Assembly (NCBI RefSeq): GCF_029846255.1
Contig: NZ_JARVWQ010000002.1
Span: 310,001 to 374,000, forward strand
Length of the DNA: 64,000 nucleotides
Source of the DNA: Amnibacterium sp. CER49
GTDB taxonomy: Bacteria > Actinomycetota > Actinomycetes > Actinomycetales > Microbacteriaceae
Direction: 5' to 3'
The translations under genes were made by a program, and so were the position numbers. The notes below the pieces were generated by a model. The model worked only from the letters and a program-made list of their open reading frames with translations, searched no databases and was not told the DNA's origin. How positions within the stretch are numbered: position 1 is the stretch's first letter; each line of letters starts with the position of its first letter. Below are positions 32,764 to 40,980 of the stretch, piece by piece.

Positions 32764-33030
32764 TCAGTGCTCGGTCGCCGGCGCGTCCGCGGGGGGCGTC
32801 GTGACCGAGGCGGTGACGGTGACGCCGTCCTCGGTGCGCACGAAGCGGATCACCACGTCGGTGTCGAGCAGGTTCGCCTCGGGGGCGCCGTGCCCGTCGC
32901 GCTCCGCCTGCTCGGCGAGGTCGGTCACGACGACCTGGAGCGCACGGCCCCAGTCCTGCGGGTGCGAGCTGCTCGCCTCCGCGGTCGCGCGGTAGGTGGT
33001 GCCCGCGCCGGCACGCGTGTTGTCGGCCAT
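32764..33030 (-). CDS. Small hypothetical protein (88 residues)
   Basis: I do not recognise this protein. It begins M-A-D-N-T-R-A-G-A-G-T-T-Y-R-A-T-A-E-A and has a beta-rich C-terminal half (V-V-I-R-F-V-R-T-E-D-G-V-T-V-T-A-S-V). It is soluble and lacks Cys. The frame is supported by TAACGT 8 bases before the ATG and by its tight fit between a terminator and the DUF429 stop (11 bases away). Confidence 0.65.
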   Translation of the reverse strand: MADNTRAGAGTTYRATAEASSSHPQDWGRALQVVVTDLAEQAERDGHGAPEANLLDTDVVIRFVRTEDGVTVTASVTTPPADAPATEH

Positions 33031-33038
33031 GGGAGTCG

Positions 33039-33044
33039 ACGTTA
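33039..33044 (-). promoter_or_regulatory. Leaderless-type -10 box (TAACGT) for the 88-residue protein
   Basis: TAACGT lies 8 bases before ATG 33030, straddling the end of the upstream gene, with no ribosome-binding site. Confidence 0.45.
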
Positions 33045-34040
33045 GCCGTTCCCACCCCGAGGCCGCTCGGAGCGCTCGCGTCGCGCGGGCCTGCCGAGGT
33101 CGCGTTCGAGCCGTCGGATGCGTTCGGTCAGCGTGGCCGCGAGCTCGGCCACCTCGTGGAGCTGTGCCCGGGTGCGCTCGAGCGGGTCGGCCGGGGGAGG
33201 CGACGGCTGCTGCTTCGTCTCGGGGTGCCGGCCGGGGCGCTGCTCCGGTCTCGCCGGAGCGACGATCGTGGCGCGGCGGCCCTGCTCGTCCGGCTCGCTG
33301 TCGGCGCCGAGCACCTGCACGCGCTCGGGGTGCGAGGCCCAGATCGCGGCGGTCCACGCGCAGAGCACCGCGTCGAGCAGGTCCTCCCGGTGCTTGTACG
33401 GCCCGTCCTCGATCGGCGACGGGGTGTCGAGCAGCCGCGCGGTCTCCGGGTGGGTCGAGAGGTCGAGCGGCGTCTCGGCGACCGCGAGGGCGGCCACGCG
33501 GCGGAGCAGCTCGTCGCAGGCGGCGGCGCGGTCGAGGCGCGCCTGGGCGGGGTCCGCCTTCGGCGGCAGCCGCTTGTAGCGGGGCCGCTCGCGGTCGTAG
33601 CCGAGCTCCCACATGCCGACGATCGTCGTGTACGGGTACACCTCGAGCAGCGTGCGCGCCTCGGGGTCGGGCCGTGCGGTGCCGTCGGCGTAGACGAAGC
33701 CCTCGGCCTCGAGCCGCTCGCGGAGCGTCACACCGGCCTGCCACCGCATCGCCCGGTTGCTCGGGTTCGCCGACACCTGCCAGCGCCCATAGCCGCGGGC
33801 GACGGCGCTCTCGGCCGGCCGGTTGCCGGTCGCGTTCGGGATCACGAGCGGCGCGTCGATCGCGACGACCGCGCCCGGCTGCGCGATGTCGAGGAGCCGC
33901 TCGACGGTCTCGTCGACGCCGCGGGTCCAGCCCGCCTCGACCACGCGGCCGTCGTCGTCGATCACGGCGAGGCCGGTCTCGTTGGCGGGCTTCGTGTCGG
34001 TGCCCTCGCCCCAGGCGAGGTCGATCCCGATGTGCTGCAC
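33042..34040 (-). CDS. DUF429 domain protein with coiled-coil tail
   Basis: This 332-residue protein has a DUF429 RNase-H-like fold. The first strand carries a conserved Asp (H-I-G-I-D-L-A-W-G), followed by A-I-D-A-P-L-V-I-P and Y-K-H-R-E-D-L-L-D-A-V-L-C-A-W. These acidic residues suggest a nuclease-like active site, but the family function is not established. The last 60 residues form a charged helical, coiled-coil-like tail (L-H-E-V-A-E-L-A-A-T-L-T-E-R-I-R-R-L). The GTG at 34040 follows GGAGCACC. Confidence 0.85.
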   Translation of the reverse strand: MQHIGIDLAWGEGTDTKPANETGLAVIDDDGRVVEAGWTRGVDETVERLLDIAQPGAVVAIDAPLVIPNATGNRPAESAVARGYGRWQVSANPSNRAMRWQAGVTLRERLEAEGFVYADGTARPDPEARTLLEVYPYTTIVGMWELGYDRERPRYKRLPPKADPAQARLDRAAACDELLRRVAALAVAETPLDLSTHPETARLLDTPSPIEDGPYKHREDLLDAVLCAWTAAIWASHPERVQVLGADSEPDEQGRRATIVAPARPEQRPGRHPETKQQPSPPPADPLERTRAQLHEVAELAATLTERIRRLERDLGRPARRERSERPRGGNG

Positions 34041-34099
34041 GGCGGTGCTCCTGGTTCGAGGTCGGTGGACGGTGGGGGTGAGCGGGACGGCGGGGACGG

Positions 34100-34735
34100 T
34101 CAGGGCTGCAGGCGGGTGACGGCCCAGCCGTCGCCGTCCCGCGAGTAGACGAGCCGGTCGTGCAGGCGCGACGGCCGGCCCTGCCAGAACTCGATGCGCC
34201 GCGGCGTGACGAGGAAGGCGCCCCAATGCGGCGGGCGGGGGAGCGCCGGGACGTCGGCGAAGCGCTGCTCGACCGCACTCATCCGCTCCTCGAGCGCCTC
34301 GCGGCCCCCGATCGGCTGCGACTGGTCGCTCGCCCACGCGGCGAGCTGCGAGCCGCGTGGGCGGGTCGCCCAGTACCGGTCGCTCACCTCGGCGTCGGCG
34401 GGAGCGGCGTCGCCGTCGACGAGCACCTGCCGCTCGAGCGGGTACCAGGGCAGGAGCAGCGAGACCCGCGGCTCGGCGGCGAGCGCCCGGCCCTTGCGCG
34501 ACGTCGCGTTGGTGACGAACTCGAGGCGGCCGTCGACGAGGTCCTTCAGCAGCACCGTCCGGCTCGTGGGCCCCTCCGGGCCGGCCGTGCCGAGCACCAT
34601 CGCGTTCGGGCTCGGGACGCCGGCGCGCTCGGCCTCGTCGAGCCAGCGCGCGAGCTGCGCGATGGGGTCCGCGGCGAGGTCGCGCTCGTCGAGGGCGCCG
34701 CGCTCGTAGTCGTCGTGCCGACCGAGGGAGTCCAC
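34100..34735 (-). CDS. pdxH: Pyridoxamine 5'-phosphate oxidase
   Basis: This 211-residue FMN enzyme oxidises pyridoxamine or pyridoxine 5'-phosphate to pyridoxal phosphate. It shows S-R-T-V-L-L-K and [10 protein letters not shown] for FMN binding, [13 protein letters not shown]-type loop residues and a C-terminal [12 protein letters not shown] matching the conserved PdxH end (W-Q-G-x-x-x-R-L-H-D-R). The start is GTG 34735 after GGAAGGATGGGCAG. It is divergent from the HAD-like gene across 59 bases. Confidence 0.95.
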   Translation of the reverse strand: MDSLGRHDDYERGALDERDLAADPIAQLARWLDEAERAGVPSPNAMVLGTAGPEGPTSRTVLLKDLVDGRLEFVTNATSRKGRALAAEPRVSLLLPWYPLERQVLVDGDAAPADAEVSDRYWATRPRGSQLAAWASDQSQPIGGREALEERMSAVEQRFADVPALPRPPHWGAFLVTPRRIEFWQGRPSRLHDRLVYSRDGDGWAVTRLQP

Positions 34736-34780
34736 CTGCCCATCCTTCCGCCCGGCGTCCGCACGTCCGGTGAGCGCCGG

Positions 34781-34786
34781 TAGCGT
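34781..34786 (+). promoter_or_regulatory. Leaderless-type -10 box (TAGCGT)
   Basis: TAGCGT lies 8 bases before GTG 34795, with no ribosome-binding site. Confidence 0.45.
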
Positions 34787-34794
34787 CCTGCTCC

Positions 34795-35160
34795 GTGATC
34801 GTCGGCTTCGACTACTGGCAGGTGCTGAGCCACCACCCGGAGCGGATCGGGCACCTCATCGCGGTGCACCAGGCCGCCGGTGACACCGTGCACGTCGTCT
34901 CGGCGATCGGCGCGGGCCGCATCGGCACGGTCGAGGCCGAGGTGCGGGCGATCACGCCGGTGCCGGCGGTGCACGAGGTCGTGTTCCGCGACCCCCGCGA
35001 GGCGCCCTACCTGAAGCTCGCGAAATGCCGCGAGCTCGGCATCGAGGTGTTCTACGACGACCGCGACGACGTGTGCCGGGAGCTCGCGAAGCACGGGATC
35101 CTCGCGCTGCGCGTGACGCGGCAGGACGCGGTCTCCGACCTCGCGGCCGAGCGGCGCTGA
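34795..35160 (+). CDS. HAD-like hypothetical protein (121 residues)
   Basis: This short protein begins [11 protein letters not shown], which resembles a HAD motif I strand but has D-x-W instead of D-x-D. A serine in H-V-V-S-A-I-G stands at motif II, and F-Y-D-D-R-D-D resembles motif IV. It may be a minimal HAD-fold phosphatase or an inactive relative. It has no cap domain. The start is GTG 34795. The gene converges on FUSC with a 10-base gap. Confidence 0.65.
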   Translation: MIVGFDYWQVLSHHPERIGHLIAVHQAAGDTVHVVSAIGAGRIGTVEAEVRAITPVPAVHEVVFRDPREAPYLKLAKCRELGIEVFYDDRDDVCRELAKHGILALRVTRQDAVSDLAAERR

Positions 35161-35170
35161 GGGGAGGCCG

Positions 35171-37132
35171 TCAGGCGTCGGCGCCCGCGACGACCCGGCG
35201 CGCCGACTCGACGTCGGCGCCGACGGTCGCGAGCAGCCCCGCTTCCGGCACGCTGACCGTCTTCGGCTGCCGGTGCTCGCGGATCGCCGCGGCGAGCTCG
35301 GCGAGGGCGGCCGCGATCCGCTCGCCGTCCTCCGCGGGGGAGCGCTCGGCGAGACGCTTGCCGAGGATCGAGGCGTCGCGGAGGTCGTCGGCGGTGCGCT
35401 CGAGCTGCGCGACGAGCGGGAACCAGGCCGACGCCTGCCGGGCCCGCGGCGTCGGCTCGGCGAGCGCACCCTGCAGGTTCGAGCGGACGTCGGACAGCGC
35501 GGCGTACGCCCGTCGCCTCGCCGGCACCACCTCCGCCGACGGGCGCGCGAAGGCGACCCGGGCGTAGTGCGCGAGCGCGTCGATCGCCTTCGCGACCTGG
35601 GCGGCAAGGTCCGGCCGCCAGGTGCTCGGCCAGGGCAGGTAGCCGACGAGCAGCACGACGGCGGCGCCGAGCACGGTGTCGAGGAGCCGGTCGGCGGCGA
35701 GGCCCTTCGTTCCCGCGCCGCCGAAGTCGACGAGGATCAGGGTGAGCGGCGTGAGGAAGGTCGAGAGCATCCCGAAGTTCCGGCTCGCACCGAACGGGAA
35801 GAGGAACGCGAACACGGCGACCGGGATCAGCAGCAGCGGACCGGCCGGTACGAGCTCGACGACGACGGCGCCGACGAGGACGCCGATGAGGGTGCCGAGG
35901 GTGCGCTGCACGCCGCGCGCGAAGATCGACCCGAAGTCGGGCTTCAGCACGACGGCGGTCGTGAGCAGCAGCCAGTACGGGCGCGGGATCGGCAGCAGCA
36001 GGGTGAGGGCCTCGGCGGCCATCAGGGTGAGGGCCAAGCGGGCCGCGAAGAGCCAGGTGGACGTGCCGGAGAACAGCTCGGTGAGCACCGCCCCGAGCGG
36101 GCGGCGACCGATGCCGACGATCGAGGCGGCGCCGTCGTCGCCGGCGCGGTCGAGCTGCGCGATCGCGCGGGTGAGCGCCGAGCGCGTCGCGAGGTCCTCC
36201 GGGGTGCGGAGCCGTGCGGGCAGCCGCCGCTTGCCCGTGACGATGCTCGTGCGGAGGGCCTCGAGATCGGGCGCCGCGGCGGCGAGCTCGCCGGGGTGCG
36301 CCCGCACCTCCTGCGTGGTCACCGCCGCGAGCTGCGCGACGGCGGCGAGCACGCCCGCGAGCCGCCGGAGGTCCGCCCGGCTGCCCGGGGAGTGGGCGCG
36401 GGCGTCGGCGATCACGTCGTAGGCGCGCCCGATGGCGACCGTCACGCGGCGCCGCGCCTGCGTCAGCTCCTCCTCGCCGCCGCTACCGCCGAAGGTGCCG
36501 GTCACGTGACGGATGAGGTCGAGCACGGCGTCGAGCACGGCACCAACCGCGAGGGGCGGGCGGTCCGGCTCCCGCACGATGCGGGTCTGCACGAAGGACA
36601 GCAGGATCGACCAGCCGGCGCCGATCAGGAACGCGACGAGCAGCGCGCCGGGCGGCACGGCGCGCGCGGGGCCGCTCGCGATCGCGAGGTAGATGAGCAG
36701 CTGCAGGCCGGCGAACGAGAACTCCGCGTTCACCGCCGAGACGAACGCGGACACCGCGCCGAACAGCCCGACGACGGGGATGGCGATCGGCCCCTGCGTG
36801 AGGAGCAGCCGACCGGCGAGCAGCCCGACGATGCCCGCGATCACGCCGAGCCCCGTACGTCGGAAGCGGGCGGAGAACGGGCCGCCCGCGTCGCCGAACG
36901 CGCCGAGCAGCGCGCCCATGCCGGCGAAGCCGCCGAGGCCGCCCTGCCCGATGGCGACCCCGACGAGCAGCGGCACCGCCACCGAGAGGGCGAAGCGCAC
37001 CATGTTCGCCCACGGCACCGGCGCCTGCTTCGGGGCCACGACGCGCACGAACCAGTCCGGCGCGAGCGGCTCGAAGCGCTGCAGGGTGCGGTCGATGAGG
37101 CGGCGGAGATCGGGGACCGGGTTCCGGGCCAC
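35171..37132 (-). CDS. FUSC family integral membrane protein
   Basis: This 653-residue protein has two clusters of about six transmembrane helices separated and followed by soluble helical regions, the layout of fusaric-acid-resistance/aromatic-acid efflux (AaeB/YccS-like) proteins. The repeated pattern R-P-Y-W-L-L-L-T-T-A-V-V-L-K-P-D-F-G, followed by R-G-V-Q-R-T-L-G-T-L-I-G-V, is diagnostic. The exported compound is unknown. The GTG at 37132 follows GAGGAGGCGCAG and is divergent from the 150-residue helical protein. Confidence 0.9.
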   Translation of the reverse strand: MARNPVPDLRRLIDRTLQRFEPLAPDWFVRVVAPKQAPVPWANMVRFALSVAVPLLVGVAIGQGGLGGFAGMGALLGAFGDAGGPFSARFRRTGLGVIAGIVGLLAGRLLLTQGPIAIPVVGLFGAVSAFVSAVNAEFSFAGLQLLIYLAIASGPARAVPPGALLVAFLIGAGWSILLSFVQTRIVREPDRPPLAVGAVLDAVLDLIRHVTGTFGGSGGEEELTQARRRVTVAIGRAYDVIADARAHSPGSRADLRRLAGVLAAVAQLAAVTTQEVRAHPGELAAAAPDLEALRTSIVTGKRRLPARLRTPEDLATRSALTRAIAQLDRAGDDGAASIVGIGRRPLGAVLTELFSGTSTWLFAARLALTLMAAEALTLLLPIPRPYWLLLTTAVVLKPDFGSIFARGVQRTLGTLIGVLVGAVVVELVPAGPLLLIPVAVFAFLFPFGASRNFGMLSTFLTPLTLILVDFGGAGTKGLAADRLLDTVLGAAVVLLVGYLPWPSTWRPDLAAQVAKAIDALAHYARVAFARPSAEVVPARRRAYAALSDVRSNLQGALAEPTPRARQASAWFPLVAQLERTADDLRDASILGKRLAERSPAEDGERIAAALAELAAAIREHRQPKTVSVPEAGLLATVGADVESARRVVAGADA

Positions 37133-37253
37133 CTGCGCCTCCTCGTCCGTCGCCGGGATCCGATCGAACCACGTCCGGCCCGGGGCGCGCCGAGGGCGAG
37201 GTGCCGGTGGAGGGGACGCAGGGGGTGTCGGTGGCCGCCGCCACGATGCCGCC

Positions 37254-37706
37254 ATGCGCTGGTTCCGCCGGAACGTCGACCAGGTCCTCACCGAGTTCTT
37301 CGCCGTGCGGCGGCGGGGCTGCGCCGGTCCCCGGCTCGAGCGCGTCGAGCGGGTGGAGACGGTGCTGCGCGACTGCGTCGAGCAGGCCGCGGAGGCGGTG
37401 CTCGACGACGGCGAGCTCGCCCTGCTCGACGCGGAGCGGCAGTTCCGCCCGACCGGCGCCGCCGCGCGCGTTCTCGCTCCGGCGGTGCTGCTCGAGTTCC
37501 TGCCGCTCGTGCTGGACGACCCGCGGTGGCGGCCGGAGGACCCGGGCGAGCTGCGCGTGCACGTGCTCACCGTCGGTGCGCTGGTGCGCCACCTGCTCGC
37601 GGAGGTGCAGGATCCTGAGCCGTGCGTGGTCCACACGGTGGGCGCCGCGCTCGACCGGGCGATGCGCGGCGCCGGCGCTGCTCGCCCCACGGTCGTCCGC
37701 GAGTGA
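37254..37706 (+). CDS. Hypothetical helical protein, paralogous to 24243-24731
   Basis: This 150-residue protein of unknown function shares the core pattern (E-L-x-x-L-x-x-E-R-x-F-x-P-x-G-A-A-A-R, then L-P-x-x-L-D-D-P-R-W) with the 162-residue protein at 24243. The ATG at 37254 is preceded by CACGAT 6 bases upstream and lacks a ribosome-binding site. It is divergent from FUSC. Confidence 0.65.
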   Translation: MRWFRRNVDQVLTEFFAVRRRGCAGPRLERVERVETVLRDCVEQAAEAVLDDGELALLDAERQFRPTGAAARVLAPAVLLEFLPLVLDDPRWRPEDPGELRVHVLTVGALVRHLLAEVQDPEPCVVHTVGAALDRAMRGAGAARPTVVRE

Positions 37707-37842
37707 CCGGCTCGGCATTCCCGAGGGCGTGCCGCCTCCTCGCTGTCGTGCGGGCGGACGCCGCAACCGGCCGGCCATCGTTCGACGGCTGCACCATGAC
37801 GCCGGCGAACGACTCCACGAACAGCCCCGGGGATCGCGTTGC

Positions 37843-37848
37843 TAGCGT
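37843..37848 (+). promoter_or_regulatory. Leaderless-type -10 box (TAGCGT) for the amidotransferase
   Basis: TAGCGT lies 8 bases before GTG 37857, the same arrangement as at 34781-34786. Confidence 0.45.
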
Positions 37849-37856
37849 GCTCGTCC

Positions 37857-38588
37857 GTGTCGTCCGCGCGCTTCCTGCTGCTGCAGGCGCGACCCGAGGA
37901 CGACGCCCGCACGCGGGAGGCCGCGTCGATGCGCGCCGCCACGCGGCTGGGCGACCGGCTCGACGTGCTCCGGATCGACATCGACCCGCTGCCGGGTGAC
38001 GCGCTCGACCGCTGGGCCGGGGTGATCACGGGCGGCAGCCCGTACAACGTGACCGACCCCGAGCCCGGCAAAGGCAGCGACCAGCGGCTCGCGGAGCGTC
38101 AGCTGCGGCGGCTCGCCGCCGACGCGCTCGCGCGGGACCGGCCCGTGTTCTTCACCTGCTACGGCATCGGCCTGCTCACGCTCGAGCTCGGCGGCACGGT
38201 CGACCGGTCGCATCCCGAGATCGCCTCCGCGGCGGAGGAGCGGCTGACCGACGCGGGAGCCGTGGATCCTGTCGCCGGCGAGCTGCCGCCCGTGTTCCAG
38301 GCGCTCACCGGGCACAAGGAGTCCGCACCTGAGACGCCGCCGGGTGCGACGCTGCTCGTGACGAACGACGTGTCGCCCGTGCAGCTCTACCGGGCCGGCT
38401 CGGTGCTCGCGAGCCAGTTCCATCCGGAGCCGACGCCCCAGGACTTCGTCGAACGCGCCGCGGTCTACGCGGGGCACGGCTACTTCCCTTCAGGAGAGCT
38501 GCAGTCGGTCGCCGCCGCGATGCTCCGGGCCGAGGTCACGGCGCCGCGGCGCCTGCTGAGCCGCTTCGTCGAGGTGCACGGAGGCTGA
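37857..38588 (+). CDS. Class I glutamine amidotransferase-like protein (GuaA-type, stand-alone)
   Basis: This 243-residue protein has a triad-type glutaminase fold. The nucleophile Cys is in F-F-T-C-Y-G-I-G-L-L, and the His and following Glu are in S-Q-F-H-P-E-P-T. G-V-I-T-G-G-S-P-Y-N-V and T-G-H-K-E-S are as in stand-alone GMP-synthase-like amidotransferases. It probably hydrolyses glutamine or a gamma-glutamyl compound, and no synthetase partner is adjacent. The start is taken at GTG 37857, which lies 8 bases after TAGCGT. Confidence 0.88.
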   Translation: MSSARFLLLQARPEDDARTREAASMRAATRLGDRLDVLRIDIDPLPGDALDRWAGVITGGSPYNVTDPEPGKGSDQRLAERQLRRLAADALARDRPVFFTCYGIGLLTLELGGTVDRSHPEIASAAEERLTDAGAVDPVAGELPPVFQALTGHKESAPETPPGATLLVTNDVSPVQLYRAGSVLASQFHPEPTPQDFVERAAVYAGHGYFPSGELQSVAAAMLRAEVTAPRRLLSRFVEVHGG

Positions 38589-38595
38589 CGCGGCA

Positions 38596-38635
38596 GCACC
38601 CGGGGAGCAGGCGCCAGGGCGAGCTCCCCGGGTGC
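38596..38635. terminator. Bidirectional terminator hairpin
   Basis: GCACCCGGGGAGC (38596-38608) pairs exactly with GCTCCCCGGGTGC (38623-38635), between convergent genes. Confidence 0.8.
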
Positions 38636-38654
38636 CGGGGTGTGCGGCTTCGGG

Positions 38655-39206
38655 TCAGAGCCCGAGCAGCTTGTTCAGCAGGGTCGCGAGACCGCCCCCG
38701 CCTCCGTTGTTCAGCAGGTTGGCCACCGTGCAGAGCAGGTTGCCGAGGAGGTTGCCCGGACCGGACTGCGCGGTGATCGTCAGGTGCACCTGGCTCAGGT
38801 CGACGACGAGCCCGAGCAGATCGAGGTGCAACGGCCCGAGGGTGAGATCGAGCACCTTGCAGCTGCCGCTCGCGAGGGCGCTGGTCACCAGGGTGGTGGC
38901 CGCCATGTTGACCGCACTCACCGTGCCCGTCGGGCTGGTCAGAGTACCGACCACGTTCCCGGCCAGAGCGAGCCGCCCGTTCTGGTTGACGAACTTCGTC
39001 GGCTGGAAGGTTGCGTTCAGCACGCTGCCGTCGACCGTCGTCCCCGTCACGGGGATCGGCGACGGGACCGACGTCAGCGTCGCCGAGGGTGCCGCTGTGG
39101 CGGCTGCGGGCGAGGATGGCGCCGCCGAGGCCGGCACGCCCGCACCGAACACCAATGTGGCGGCGAGAGCGGCGCCTGCGAGTGGCGCGAGGATGTGCTT
39201 GATCAT
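38655..39206 (-). CDS. Conserved secreted protein of unknown function
   Basis: This 183-residue exported protein has a signal peptide ending A-S-A-A-P (about residue 28) and a beta-rich body (I-P-V-T-G-T-T-V-D-G-S, F-Q-P-T-K-F-V-N-Q-N-G-R-L). It has two Cys that may pair (G-S-C-K-V-L-D and L-L-C-T-V), the motif L-G-P-L-H-L-D-L-L-G-L-V-V-D-L and a Gly-rich C-terminus. I recall this pattern from secreted actinobacterial proteins without known function. ATG 39206 is preferred over 39227 because GTGGGAA lies upstream. Confidence 0.75.
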   Translation of the reverse strand: MIKHILAPLAGAALAATLVFGAGVPASAAPSSPAAATAAPSATLTSVPSPIPVTGTTVDGSVLNATFQPTKFVNQNGRLALAGNVVGTLTSPTGTVSAVNMAATTLVTSALASGSCKVLDLTLGPLHLDLLGLVVDLSQVHLTITAQSGPGNLLGNLLCTVANLLNNGGGGGLATLLNKLLGL

Positions 39207-39511
39207 GCGATTCCCACTTCCGGTCATGCCGGCGCGCGGATCCTGGCGTGAGGCGTCCGCCGGCAGGAGCCGACCTCCCCTGGCCGGCCCCCGATGGATT
39301 CGATCGGTGCAGGGTGCCCCCCGCGCCTGGGAGGGGTGGGAGAGGTTCCGGCGCGAGTCCCGAGTGGATCCGCCGCTCCTCCGCGTGTCGCCGGAGGCGC
39401 CTCGCGACCCCTTCCGCATGTCGCGCGGTGGCTCTGGCGTGGCGCGGTACGCATGCCTACCGCGCGATGCCACGGCTACCGCGCGGAGCGGTCAGCCGTG
39501 ACGCGACCGGT
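39207..39511. other. Structured intergenic region between the NYN and secreted-protein genes
   Basis: These 305 bases hold no convincing gene. Two adjacent inverted repeats stand out. One has a stem of about 15 bases (two mismatches) at 39435-39449 and 39458-39472, including the perfect core GCGCGGTA/TACCGCGC. The other is a 7-base stem CACGGCT/AGCCGTG at 39471-39477 and 39494-39500. The first probably terminates the NYN transcript, and the remainder may contain the promoter of the secreted-protein gene, which I could not place. Confidence 0.5.
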
Positions 39512-40492
39512 TCAGCGGCCCGACCGTCGGCCCACGGTCTCCTGCTCCTCGGCCTCCGGGGCGGGACCGTCCTTCAGCTTCACGAGCCGCGCGGTGCTGC
39601 TCTCGTCGAGGTCGACGAGCTCGCCGCGGGAGCGCAGGAAGTCGGAGAACGACTTGAAGCCGAGCGCCTTCTCGCTGAACGACGGGTCCATGCGCTTCAT
39701 CTGCGTCTTCACCGCCGAGTTGTGCAGCCACTCGGTGTCGTCCTTCTGGTGCCCGAGACGCATCGCGCGCTGCAGCAGGCCGGTGGCGGCCTCCTGCGGG
39801 TCGGACTCCTCGTCCTCCACGCTGTCGACGGGACTGGACGCACGGGTCGCGCGCCGGCGACCGCGCCGCCGGTCCTCGCTCTCCGCCTCGACGGCCTCGG
39901 CGACGGCCGTCTTCGGGCGGTGGTCGGGGACGCCGGGCAGGGCGTCGTAGGTGACGAGCTCGTCGCAGGCGGCGCCGAGCGAGCGGCTCGTCGATCCGGC
40001 GACGCCGACACCGACGACGTAGCGGCCGAGGCGCTTGCAGCGCTGCGCGAGGGCGATGTAGTCCGAGTCGCCGGCGACGATCACGACGTGCGTGAGGTCG
40101 GGCAGCCGGAACATGTCCTCGACCGCGTCGACCGCGAGCCGGATGTCGGCGCCGTTCTTGCCGTACGCGGCGGCGGGGAACAGCTGCACGAGGTCGACGG
40201 CGCGACTCACGAGCTGCCCGCGGTAGGCCGCGTTCACGGGCGCCGACCAGTCGGCGTAGGCGCGGGTGAGCACGAGGGTGCCGAACGACGAGGCGAAGTC
40301 GATGATCGCGCCGATGTCGACGGTCGCCTGCTCGAGGCGCGTCGCGAACTCGCCCTCGGCCTGCTCGTCGGCGGCGGCGCGCTGCCGATCGCGCTGATAG
40401 GCGCTGCGGCCGTGCACCTGGTCGTAGCGACCGATGACGATGTTGTCGAAGTCGAGGTAGACGGCGACGCGCGCCTCGCCCGGCTCGGCCAT
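39512..40492 (-). CDS. NYN (PIN-like) ribonuclease-fold protein with LOTUS/OST-HTH domain
   Basis: This 326-residue protein has an N-terminal NYN domain: Y-L-D-F-D-N-I with the first acidic pair, then N-G-A-D-I-R-L-A-V-D-A and V-I-V-A-G-D-S-D-Y, which hold the other acidic residues of the nuclease site. The C-terminus (G-H-Q-K-D-D-T-E-W-L-H-N-S-A-V-K-T-Q-M-K-R) is a LOTUS/OST-HTH fold, which in other proteins binds RNA. It is likely an RNA-processing or RNA-decay factor. Its ATG lies two bases from the stop of the upstream VOC gene, so the two form an operon. An Arg-rich linker joins the domains. Confidence 0.88.
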   Translation of the reverse strand: MAEPGEARVAVYLDFDNIVIGRYDQVHGRSAYQRDRQRAAADEQAEGEFATRLEQATVDIGAIIDFASSFGTLVLTRAYADWSAPVNAAYRGQLVSRAVDLVQLFPAAAYGKNGADIRLAVDAVEDMFRLPDLTHVVIVAGDSDYIALAQRCKRLGRYVVGVGVAGSTSRSLGAACDELVTYDALPGVPDHRPKTAVAEAVEAESEDRRRGRRRATRASSPVDSVEDEESDPQEAATGLLQRAMRLGHQKDDTEWLHNSAVKTQMKRMDPSFSEKALGFKSFSDFLRSRGELVDLDESSTARLVKLKDGPAPEAEEQETVGRRSGR

Positions 40493-40494
40493 GA

Positions 40495-40884
40495 TCAGCG
40501 CCCTCCGTCCGCGTCGGTCGCCTGCAGGATGAGCCGGTTGCCGTCCGGATCGGGGAACTGCACGTAGCGGCCCCACGGCATCTGCTCGACCGGGCCGACG
40601 TCGACGCCGCGCTCGGCGAGCCGGGCCGCGTCGCCGTCGAGGTCGTCCGTCTCGAGCACGAGCCCGCGCAGGGAGCCGGCGGGCATCTCGTCGAACCAGG
40701 TGACGAGGGTGATCGCCGTCTCGGCGCTCCGCGGCCGCAGCTGCACCCAGTGCCGGCCGGGCCCCATCGGCTGCTCGCGCACGAGCTCGAGACCGAGGAC
40801 GTCGACGTAGAAGTCCCGCGCCCTCGCCTGGTCGGTCACGGGTACGGAGAAGAGCTGCACGAAGCGGACGGTCACGGGGAACAT
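40495..40884 (-). CDS. VOC family protein
   Basis: This 129-residue protein has a vicinal oxygen chelate fold. It opens F-S-V-P-V-T-D-Q-A-R-A-R-D-F-Y-V-D-V-L-G and ends W-G-R-Y-V-Q-F-P-D-P-D-G-N-R-L-I-L. It resembles glyoxalase-superfamily proteins often annotated as bleomycin-resistance-like. The substrate is unknown. GGCAGG lies before the ATG. It is the first gene of the pair with the NYN protein. Confidence 0.85.
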   Translation of the reverse strand: MFPVTVRFVQLFSVPVTDQARARDFYVDVLGLELVREQPMGPGRHWVQLRPRSAETAITLVTWFDEMPAGSLRGLVLETDDLDGDAARLAERGVDVGPVEQMPWGRYVQFPDPDGNRLILQATDADGGR

Positions 40885-40903
40885 CCTGCCGGTCCGTAGT
40901 CGG

Positions 40904-40933
40904 TTGACGGGTCGTTCTACCCGTGCCTAAGGT
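40904..40933 (+). promoter_or_regulatory. Promoter of the BNR/sialidase-like gene
   Basis: TTGACG (40904-40909), an 18-base spacer and TAAGGT (40928-40933) give a leader of about 40 bases. Confidence 0.65.
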
Positions 40934-40980
40934 CCGGATCGAGGCGGCTCACCGGCGAGCCGCTCGAGCGAAGGGTACCC

